Source of the DNA: Candidatus Atribacteria bacterium
GTDB taxonomy: Bacteria; Atribacterota; Atribacteria; Atribacterales; Atribacteraceae
DNA: 11,182 nt
Direction: 5' to 3'
Assembly (NCBI GenBank): GCA_026390275.1
Contig: JAPLGF010000166.1
Coordinates: 1-11,182 of the forward strand
In this document: positions 5,429 through 11,182 of the stretch, one piece after another
How the letters are laid out: the number at the start of each line of letters is the position of its first letter
How positions within the stretch are numbered: the first letter of the stretch is position 1
The notes under the pieces: generated by a model
Database searches by the model: none
Told to the model about the DNA's origin: nothing
What the model saw: the letters and a program-made list of their open reading frames with translations, nothing else
Made by a program: the position numbers and the translations under genes

Positions 5429-7211
5429 TGCTCTCCACCTCGCCCCTCATTTTGGCTTTCATCTGATCCTGGATTTCGGAAATGATCTCTTTCAATTTCG
5501 AGGATTGATCTTCCGGTACGAACTTGATTCGTCCGATTCGTTCCCGTACGGGAATCGAAAGGATATCCCGCAGGGATAGTCCCTGATCCAGCGCTTTCAT
5601 CCCTTCCTGATAGTAGACCAGGACGACCTTCAGCATCAGGTACTGTTTCTGGAGCGAGGTAAAGGTATCAATGTCGACAAAGGCATTCTGCTGGAGGAAG
5701 TCTTCCCGGATGGAACGGGCCACTTCTAAGATGAACCGCTCTTTGAAGGACAGGGATTCGACACCCACCAGCCGGACGATTTCTTCCAGTTCCGCTTCTT
5801 GCTGCAGGATGCGCATGGCCAGGGCGCGCAGATCGGAAAAGTCGAATCCTACGTTTTCCTTGAAATATGATTCTAAATTTTGAATATAGAGCGAATAGCT
5901 GATCAACCAGTTGATGGCCGGGAAATGACGTTTATAGGCTAACCGGTCTTCCAGACCCCAGAAGACCTGGACCACCCGCAGGGTGTTCTGGGTCACCGGT
6001 TCGGAGAGGTCTCCGCCCGGAGGCGAGACGGCACCGATGACGCTGAGGGAACCCTGGCGGTCCTCTTGCGCCAAGCACTGGATCTTCCCGGACCGTTCAT
6101 AGAAGCTGGCAATCCGGCTCCCCAGGTAGGCGGGGAAGCCTTCGTCGCCGGGCATTTCTTCCAGTCGTCCGGAGATTTCTCGCATGGCTTCGGCCCAACG
6201 AGAGGTGGAGTCGGCCATCAGGGCCACATTGTATCCCATATCCCGGTAGTATTCCGCCATGGTGATCCCGGTGTACACGGACGCTTCCCGGGCGGCTACC
6301 GGCATGTTGGAGGTATTGGCGATGAGAATCGTCCGCTTCATCAGGGGTTCACCGGTATAGGGGTCGATGAGCTCCGGAAATTCCATCAGGACGTCGGTCA
6401 TCTCGTTCCCCCGTTCGCCGCAACCGATGAAGACGATGACTTCGGCATTGGACCACTTGGCGAGCTGGTGCTGCACCACGGTTTTACCGCTTCCGAAGGG
6501 GCCGGGGATACAGGCCACTCCTCCTTTGGCGATGGGGAAGAAGGTATCGATGACCCGCTGTCCGGTGATGAGGGGTTCGTCGACATTCAGTTTCCGGACG
6601 TAGGGTCGGGGGGTACGAACCGGCCAGCGCTGAAGCATGCTGATCTTTTTCTCGCCTTCCGGGGTGTCGAGCACCGCTATGGTCTGTTCCACCGTGAAGG
6701 CCCCCGGTTTGATCGACTTGACCGTACCGGACAGCCCCGGGGGGACCATGATCTTATGAACGATGGTGGTACTTTCCTGGACTTCGCCCAGGACATCGCC
6801 CGGTTGGACGGCAATACCGATCTTTACCACCGGTTTAAAATCCCATTTCTTGGTACGGTCCAGGGGGATGGCTTCTACTCCCCGGGGGATAAAATAACCG
6901 GAGGATTTCAGAATCACATCCAGTGGTCTCTGGGTTCCATCGAAAATGTTTCCGATCAAACCCGGTCCGAGTTCGACACTGAGGGGTTCATGGGTGGTCT
7001 CGACCGGTTCCCCCGGTTGGAGACCGGCCGTCTCTTCATAGACCTGAATGGTTACAGCACTGCCATGAATCCCGATGATTTCTCCTGCCAGCTTCTTGGT
7101 ACCCACCCGTGCCATGTCATACATCTTGGCATCGGGAAGATTCTGGGCAATAACCACCGGCCCGTTGACGCTGAAGATGACACCTTTTTTTTCTATGTTC
7201 ATCACCATCAT
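5421..7211 (-). CDS. atpA: V/A-type ATPase subunit A (catalytic)
   Basis: A binds and hydrolyses, or makes, ATP in the head. Over 596 residues it shows the N-terminal barrel, the roughly 90-residue bulge domain unique to V/A catalytic subunits (about 110-200), Walker A GPFGSGKT (237-244), the catalytic Glu region GCGERGNE (E266), and a Walker B-like strand ending ALMADSTSRW (D334). Length is normal. The start is ambiguous: ATG codons lie at 7211, 7208 and 7202. Spacing from GGGAGAGG at the end of atpF best suits 7208 or 7202, while 7211 gives the longest protein and a 4-base ATGA overlap with the atpF stop. The choice changes only one to three N-terminal residues. The gene is intact and overlaps atpB. 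Confidence 0.97.
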   Translation of the reverse strand: MMVMNIEKKGVIFSVNGPVVIAQNLPDAKMYDMARVGTKKLAGEIIGIHGSAVTIQVYEETAGLQPGEPVETTHEPLSVELGPGLIGNIFDGTQRPLDVILKSSGYFIPRGVEAIPLDRTKKWDFKPVVKIGIAVQPGDVLGEVQESTTIVHKIMVPPGLSGTVKSIKPGAFTVEQTIAVLDTPEGEKKISMLQRWPVRTPRPYVRKLNVDEPLITGQRVIDTFFPIAKGGVACIPGPFGSGKTVVQHQLAKWSNAEVIVFIGCGERGNEMTDVLMEFPELIDPYTGEPLMKRTILIANTSNMPVAAREASVYTGITMAEYYRDMGYNVALMADSTSRWAEAMREISGRLEEMPGDEGFPAYLGSRIASFYERSGKIQCLAQEDRQGSLSVIGAVSPPGGDLSEPVTQNTLRVVQVFWGLEDRLAYKRHFPAINWLISYSLYIQNLESYFKENVGFDFSDLRALAMRILQQEAELEEIVRLVGVESLSFKERFILEVARSIREDFLQQNAFVDIDTFTSLQKQYLMLKVVLVYYQEGMKALDQGLSLRDILSIPVRERIGRIKFVPEDQSSKLKEIISEIQDQMKAKMRGEVESNV

Positions 7212-7537
7212 TCCTCTCCCTGAAGCATGATATTGCTGCCGACCGCCATCTTCACCAGCTGAGAAATGAAGTCTGAACCCCGACCTTTCTCGGATGAGCG
7301 GGTAGGAATTCCCAGGATGACGGGAAGGGCTTCCGACCGGTTATCTTCGAACTGGTCTTTCAAGCGGTTATAAAATCTCCATTCGGTGAAAATGATAGAA
7401 TAATTCTCTCGTCTGAGAGTGGGGAGCATGTCGTTCAGGGTCTCAAGTGAATTGACTGAAAAAACATCAAATCCCATCCCTCGGAAACAGAGGGTATTTT
7501 CTTCTCCACCCACAAAAGCAACTTTTGCATCACTCAT
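7208..7537 (-). CDS. atpF: V/A-type ATPase subunit F (rotor shaft partner of D)
   Basis: F is a small Rossmann-like protein that binds D in the rotor and can influence ATPase activity. The 109 residues begin MSDAKVAFVGGEENTLCFRG, the usual start with a glycine-rich turn after the first strand. Later come YSIIFTEWRF and LPVILGIPT, typical beta strands of the family, and a C-terminal helix with LVKMAVG. The ATG at 7537 overlaps the end of atpC by 8 bases, with GGGAGTG about 8 bases upstream. The stop overlaps the atpA start as ATGA. Position between C and A is the standard order in Thermus-type operons. This F is unrelated to the F-type b subunit of the same gene name. Confidence 0.94.
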   Translation of the reverse strand: MSDAKVAFVGGEENTLCFRGMGFDVFSVNSLETLNDMLPTLRRENYSIIFTEWRFYNRLKDQFEDNRSEALPVILGIPTRSSEKGRGSDFISQLVKMAVGSNIMLQGEE

Positions 7538-8564
7538 AGTAGCACTCCCGTAATTTATTCCTCAATTCATTTTCCCCGATGCCAAAGTATTTGCCGTGAA
7601 GAAGAATCCGCAGATTCTTGATGTCGATGCTTTTGGCATAGAGGAATCCGAAAACGGGTTCTGGCCCGAACGTCAGAGTCCGATACGGTCTGATGAAACG
7701 CATCAGGTAATTATCCATGTTTTTTTCAATTTCTGCTAAGTAATATGGGTCATTCCGGTACTCCCCTTCTCCCAGCAAGATGTTCTTCATGCCGGAGTGG
7801 ACGAGCACCTCTCCGATTTTTTCGTCCGGTCCGGTGATGATATCGGAAAGATCCTCCAAACTGAGGTAGGGATTCTTAAAATAGATGGTCCGGTAAAGCT
7901 CGAATTTTGACTCCTGGTATTTCGCCCGGAAGGCAGACCGGAAAAAGGTAAACATGAAAAACGCGATGAGCCAGTTTTTGATGACCGGACTCTCTGAAAT
8001 TTCCGCCATGTTCATGACTTCCTGGAGATAGACCCGGTCCAGCACCAGTTCCACAATCTGGACATGATGGGTACTTTCATAGACGGCGAGGGTTTCTTCG
8101 ATCGCCCGACGGTAGACATCGGAGAGATGTTCCCCGGTTTCTCCGGAAACAAAGTGGGATACTTTTTTCCAATCAAAGGTACCGGGGTATTCTCGCCCGG
8201 AGGCCTTTTTGGCGAGGTGCCGCTTGATGATGAGCTTGATATCGTTAAAATCGAACGAATACTGGAAAAAGAGGGAAAGATTCTTCCCCAGCTTCTGTCG
8301 CCCCACTTCCTTGAGGGTCTCCCAAAAATGACTCATCAGCGCATCATCGAGAGGGGCCGGGGCTTTCGGGATATTCTGCAGTGCTTCTGAGAGGTAGGGC
8401 AGTTCGGAAATAATCCGTACCACCTGCTCCACGTCTTCCACCTTCAGCGCGCTCTCCAGGATTCGACCGTTCAGCACCCCCCGTTCCAACATCCGGATAC
8501 GGCCAACCAGATAGGCATACGCCGTGTTTTGAGTGGCGACTGGTTTTTCCTGGATGGTGGTCAT
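7530..8564 (-). CDS. atpC: V/A-type ATPase subunit C (rotor socket, AC39/VatC family)
   Basis: C is the funnel-shaped, mostly helical adaptor that seats the D-F shaft on the membrane ring. The 344 residues match the usual 320-350 of the family. The N-terminus has YAYLVGRIRMLERGVL (about 18-33), the conserved opening helix. Further on are NDIKLIIKRHLAKK and the C-terminal FLYAKSIDIKNLRILLHGK, both typical. The ATG at 8564 overlaps the atpE stop as ATGA; the upstream GGGAAG is a weaker ribosome site, so coupling from atpE probably matters. No membrane segment is present; one hydrophobic stretch near residues 195-207 (WLIAFFMFTFF) is part of a helix, not a clear transmembrane span. Confidence 0.94.
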   Translation of the reverse strand: MTTIQEKPVATQNTAYAYLVGRIRMLERGVLNGRILESALKVEDVEQVVRIISELPYLSEALQNIPKAPAPLDDALMSHFWETLKEVGRQKLGKNLSLFFQYSFDFNDIKLIIKRHLAKKASGREYPGTFDWKKVSHFVSGETGEHLSDVYRRAIEETLAVYESTHHVQIVELVLDRVYLQEVMNMAEISESPVIKNWLIAFFMFTFFRSAFRAKYQESKFELYRTIYFKNPYLSLEDLSDIITGPDEKIGEVLVHSGMKNILLGEGEYRNDPYYLAEIEKNMDNYLMRFIRPYRTLTFGPEPVFGFLYAKSIDIKNLRILLHGKYFGIGENELRNKLRECYYE

Positions 8565-9151
8565 TTCACACTTCCCGGAAAGAACATTTTGGAAACCTGG
8601 CTTTCATTTTGCCGTAAGACATCTTCCAGAAGAGATGAGAAGCTCAGGTTGAGGATCATCCCCCCTTTTTTCATCAGAAAACCCCGTTCGATCTCGGTGG
8701 TCACTCCCCCGAATTTAAATGAGGTCTTGGCTTCTCGGTTAAGGGTCACGATGAACTGTTCCCCCAGTTTTCCGGCTTCGTGGGGAGCCATGATGATTTC
8801 CTCGTTCCTGGTGGTGGAATAGGCAAGAATCACTTTGGAATACCAGCTCTTCTGAGTATCCACCTTTTTTGTGAAGGCATCGAAGAGCTCTTTCCGCAAA
8901 CTCTGAAGCGATGCCGATTTGACTTTCCCAATCATGCTCCGCCCCGAGAGTTTGGCTTCGGCTAGTTCTCGCTGGACGGACACTTGTGCTTCGCTGATTC
9001 GCCGTTGCCGGAGCACTTCGGCTTCCTGTTCAATCTTTTTTCTGGCTTTGTCCAGTTTCTTCTCGGCTTCCAGTCGGGCACTCTCCAGGATGGATTTTTC
9101 CCTGGCCTGTGCCTCTTGCTCGATTTTTTTCAGGATATCTTCTAAAGACAT
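8561..9151 (-). CDS. atpE: V/A-type ATPase subunit E (peripheral stalk)
   Basis: E forms, with subunit G, the long coiled-coil stator stalks that tie the head to subunit I. The 196-residue protein starts MSLEDILKKIEQEAQAREKS, a long charged helix (about 1-95, rich in Glu, Lys, Ala and Arg), followed by a compact C-terminal domain with GGVTTEIERGFLMKKGGMIL that binds the head. I place the start at ATG 9151, not at an in-frame codon at 9217, because the extra 22 residues are hydrophobic, overlap atpK and do not fit the family. A Shine-Dalgarno GGGG sits 10 bases upstream within a stem-loop spanning the atpK stop. The partner G is absent from the window; in Thermus-type operons it precedes I. 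Confidence 0.93.
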   Translation of the reverse strand: MSLEDILKKIEQEAQAREKSILESARLEAEKKLDKARKKIEQEAEVLRQRRISEAQVSVQRELAEAKLSGRSMIGKVKSASLQSLRKELFDAFTKKVDTQKSWYSKVILAYSTTRNEEIIMAPHEAGKLGEQFIVTLNREAKTSFKFGGVTTEIERGFLMKKGGMILNLSFSSLLEDVLRQNESQVSKMFFPGSVK

Positions 9152-9153
9152 AA

Positions 9154-9166
9154 TGGGGTCACCCCA
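9154..9166 (-). promoter_or_regulatory. Stem-loop over the atpK stop and atpE ribosome site
   Basis: The minus strand reads TGGGGTGACCCCA, a perfect odd palindrome. In RNA it gives a 5-bp, mostly G-C stem with UGA, the atpK stop codon, as the loop. The 5' arm holds the only good Shine-Dalgarno for atpE, and the atpE ATG follows the 3' arm by two bases. A ribosome ending atpK would open the stem. This could couple the genes while limiting the E yield relative to K, but no experiment is visible here. Confidence 0.4.
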
Positions 9167-9638
9167 ACTTGATGGTGTTAAGTAAAAGAATAGTAGCCAG
9201 CAGAGAAAGAATGGCATAGGTTTCGACCATAGCCGGGAGAATGATGGCTTTCCCGGTTTCTTCCGGGCGCCGGGCGATCATCCCGATGGATGCCGCAGCA
9301 GTTTTTCCCTGGGCAATCGCCGAGAACCAACACACGATGGCGACGGGAAGACAGGCGAAGAGGATCTGGACTCCCTGAAGCACGCTGACTGTAACCGGGC
9401 TTCCACCCAAAAGGCCAAGCTTGATCATAACATAGAATCCCGAAAGGAGACCGTAAATACCCTGTGTTCCTGGAAGGGCCTGCAGGATGAGAACGGTACC
9501 AAATTTCCCCGGGTCTTCGGTGAGAACACCAGCACCCGCTTCACCGGCAATTCCGACCCCGATAGCAGAACCGATTCCTGCCAGGCCGATTGCCAGTGCT
9601 GAACCAAGATATGCAATCGTCAAACCATCAATGATCAT
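9159..9638 (-). CDS. atpK: V/A-type ATPase subunit K (fused double-hairpin proteolipid, probable Na+ ring)
   Basis: K forms the ion-carrying ring of the rotor. The 159 residues hold two related hairpins, four membrane helices in all (about 8-30, 46-72, 84-112, 130-156), so the ancestral c subunit has been duplicated and fused. Only the second hairpin has the acidic ion site, E139 in AMVETYAIL; the first has Gln at the matching place. The Na+ ligands of Enterococcus hirae NtpK (L61, T64, Q65, Q110, E139) and its supporting Tyr68 correspond to L55, T58, Q59, Q110, E139 and Y62 here. Na+ transport is thus predicted, not shown. The ATG at 9638 follows the atpI stop by five bases. AAGGGAGG (9657-9650) within the last atpI codons is a very strong ribosome site, fitting the need for many copies. 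Confidence 0.96.
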   Translation of the reverse strand: MIIDGLTIAYLGSALAIGLAGIGSAIGVGIAGEAGAGVLTEDPGKFGTVLILQALPGTQGIYGLLSGFYVMIKLGLLGGSPVTVSVLQGVQILFACLPVAIVCWFSAIAQGKTAAASIGMIARRPEETGKAIILPAMVETYAILSLLATILLLNTIKLG

Positions 9639-9643
9639 AGTAC

Positions 9644-11182
9644 TTACGACCTCCCTTGGCTTAATCTAACATATTTCGTTTTAAATTTGAAAGGTTGGAA
9701 TTCTTTTCCTCCGTCTTCATAAAACTTGGTGAAGAACTCCACATACTGAAGCCGGGCAGAATGAACAAAAGCTCCCAGGCCGCTCATCAAGAGGTTGAAT
9801 ACATTGAAGATGAGGAGAACAAGAAGACCGATCAGCCAGCCGATGTACGGGGTTTCCCCCATGACCTGGGCTAAGGTTCGGGCCAGCATGGCGATGATGG
9901 ACGAGGTGAGTCCCAGGGCAAAGAGACGGGAATAAGAGAGGACGTCTCCTAAATAACCGGTCACACCGTAGAGGCTGATGATTCCGGAGAGAACTTTCTG
10001 GATCGGGTTCTTCTTGGAACGTCCCTGGGTTCCAACCAGGAAGAGGGCGCAGGCGATGACGAGATAACTGGCGGCATTCTTCCCGGTGGGGGCAAATCGT
10101 ATGGTGATGACAAAAACCACGATGGAGACAATGAAGATGAACCAGCCCAGTTTATCCATGATAGCCGGGCCGTAATTTTTCCGTTTCCATTCTTTCGCGA
10201 AACCAATCAAAAGCCCGATCAGCACCTGCACCAGGCCAATACAAAGGGCCAAAATGATGATGAGGATCGGATTCTTCAGGGGATCGACGATGGTCAGTCC
10301 TTTTTTAATGGCGGGGAGAAAACTGAAAGCCGGGGGGAGATAGTCAAAAAAATCCCCCATCCAGGAACCGGTGAGAGCCCCGTAGATCATCGATGACACC
10401 CCCACCCAGCCAAACATCCGGATGAACCGTTTGCTGGACTCCGGCATCTTGATCTTGCTGGTCCCCATAAAGCAGACCAGGGCCATCAACAGGCCGTAGA
10501 TGAAGTCTCCCATGCACATTCCGAAGAAGATAAAAAAGAACACCGCCACAAAGGGGGTGGGGTCAATTTCCGTATAGTTGGGGAGGCCAAAGAGACGGGT
10601 GAGAATGTCGAAATTGGCTACCCAGGAATGGTTTTTAAGCTGAATGGGAATGTTTTCGTTGGGGAGAGGATCTCGCTGAGAGAGTACCCATTCTTTCCCC
10701 AGGGTGGCGAGTCGCTGTTCGAGTAGTGGGACTTTCGCCGCCAGCACCCATCCATTGAGGAAACAGGCTTCCTGGGTTCGCCGAATTTTGTTTTCATTTT
10801 GATGTCGTTCCCGCTGGGAGGAAACAAAGTCGAAGGTGATCTGGAGGTCCTTTTCAAACTGGACGTAGGTCCAGGCTTTCTTCAGGACCGCTTCCCGTTC
10901 TTTTTCCGCTTGTTGAATCTTCTTCTGGACGGTTTTCAGAGCTTCCGTCGGGGTCCCTTCGAACGTTTGGGGGAGGGTGATCGGAGAAATGGAAAGTTCC
11001 GGGAACAAAATGTCCACCGCCGCAACAAGGTCCCGGTGGATGATCAGAAAGACAAAGATTTTTTTCCCGATTCCCGGGAATTCTCGGAGTGACCACAACC
11101 AGGAGATCTCTGAACATGAACAGGGTCTCCTGGTTGCCGTTAGTTCCTGGATACACGCCGGCAAGGGAGAACATATTCCCGA
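9644..11182 (-). CDS. atpI: V/A-type ATPase subunit I (membrane stator), 5' part outside the window and possible frameshift near the edge
   Basis: I is the stator that provides the ion half-channels and anchors the peripheral stalks. About 506 codons are visible in one frame down from 11164; family members are usually 620-680, so the true start lies to the right. Numbering from 11164, residues about 35-200 are the later part of the cytosolic domain, with coiled-coil EGTPTEALKTVQKKIQQAEK. DPTPFVAVFFFIFFGMCMGD (201-220) opens the membrane domain of about seven to eight helices. GYLGDVLSYSRLFALGL carries R413 and HSARLQYVEFF carries R471, the two arginines that face the ring carboxylate in yeast Vph1 (R735, R799). 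The first 30 or so residues are Cys- and Trp-rich and unlike the family, whereas another frame reads well there, suggesting an indel between about 11058 and 11100. Confidence 0.93.
   Translation of the reverse strand, partial: SGICSPLPACIQELTATRRPCSCSEISWLWSLREFPGIGKKIFVFLIIHRDLVAAVDILFPELSISPITLPQTFEGTPTEALKTVQKKIQQAEKEREAVLKKAWTYVQFEKDLQITFDFVSSQRERHQNENKIRRTQEACFLNGWVLAAKVPLLEQRLATLGKEWVLSQRDPLPNENIPIQLKNHSWVANFDILTRLFGLPNYTEIDPTPFVAVFFFIFFGMCMGDFIYGLLMALVCFMGTSKIKMPESSKRFIRMFGWVGVSSMIYGALTGSWMGDFFDYLPPAFSFLPAIKKGLTIVDPLKNPILIIILALCIGLVQVLIGLLIGFAKEWKRKNYGPAIMDKLGWFIFIVSIVVFVITIRFAPTGKNAASYLVIACALFLVGTQGRSKKNPIQKVLSGIISLYGVTGYLGDVLSYSRLFALGLTSSIIAMLARTLAQVMGETPYIGWLIGLLVLLIFNVFNLLMSGLGAFVHSARLQYVEFFTKFYEDGGKEFQPFKFKTKYVRLSQGRS
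9650..9657 (-). promoter_or_regulatory. Strong Shine-Dalgarno of atpK
   Basis: AAGGGAGG lies 11 bases before the atpK ATG and overlaps the Gly-Arg codons at the end of atpI. It is among the best ribosome sites in the operon, matching the high copy need of the ring subunit. Confidence 0.75.

Noticed and set aside
6066..7223. Plus-strand open frame of about 385 codons opposite subunit A
   Set aside because: It is antisense to a fully conserved atpA. The product is Gly/His-rich with no domain character.
9152..9217. N-terminal extension of subunit E by 22 hydrophobic residues
   Set aside because: It overlaps the end of atpK and does not fit subunit E. The ATG at 9151 with the nearby GGGG site fits better.
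1..11182. CRISPR array, rRNA, riboswitch or other large repeat structure
   Set aside because: No regularly spaced repeats and no rRNA or riboswitch core sequences were seen on either strand.

Overview
The window is bacterial and falls into two parts. From about 2590 to the right edge, all on the minus strand, lies a tightly packed V/A-type ATPase operon in the order I-K-E-C-F-A-B-D. It is followed by a metallophosphoesterase gene and a tRNA-Arg(CCG) gene with its CCA encoded. Genes overlap by 4-8 nt or lie 2-10 nt apart, and good Shine-Dalgarno sequences sit inside the ends of the preceding genes, so the operon looks translationally coupled. The gene order, the bacterial ribosome sites and the encoded CCA point to a bacterium from a lineage that uses a V/A-ATPase (for example Clostridia, Synergistota, Spirochaetota, Atribacterota or Thermus relatives). 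I cannot name the phylum from this sequence alone.

The ATPase: A and B (A3B3 head), D and F (central rotor shaft), C (rotor-ring socket), E (peripheral stalk), K (membrane rotor ring) and I (stator with ion half-channels) are present. The E partner, subunit G, is missing and is expected to the right of the window. K is a fused double-hairpin proteolipid. It keeps every side chain known to bind Na+ in the Enterococcus hirae NtpK ring and has only one acidic ion-binding residue per four helices. That suggests a sodium-translocating machine, perhaps one suited to pumping. Subunit I runs off the right edge, and its first codons in the window look frame-shifted.

Left of the tRNA the character changes. 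A region with no convincing gene (about 2304-2587) leads to an intact IS1634-family insertion sequence (about 513-2303). Its transposase is complete, it has a short imperfect terminal inverted repeat, and a 7-8 bp direct repeat flanks it, which looks like a target duplication. The element sits directly beside a terminator-like hairpin (480-504). Beyond that, the first 104 codons of a type I restriction-modification methylase (hsdM) run off the left edge on the minus strand, with a strong ribosome site and an operator-like repeat in the putative promoter. The tRNA-Arg may mark the border between a core operon and an accessory, defence-bearing segment; that is inference.

I see no CRISPR array and no rRNA. 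I found no wholly unknown system. The most useful leads are the sodium signature in K, the hsdM start at the left edge, the defined IS ends, the hairpin at the K/E junction and the possible frameshift in I.
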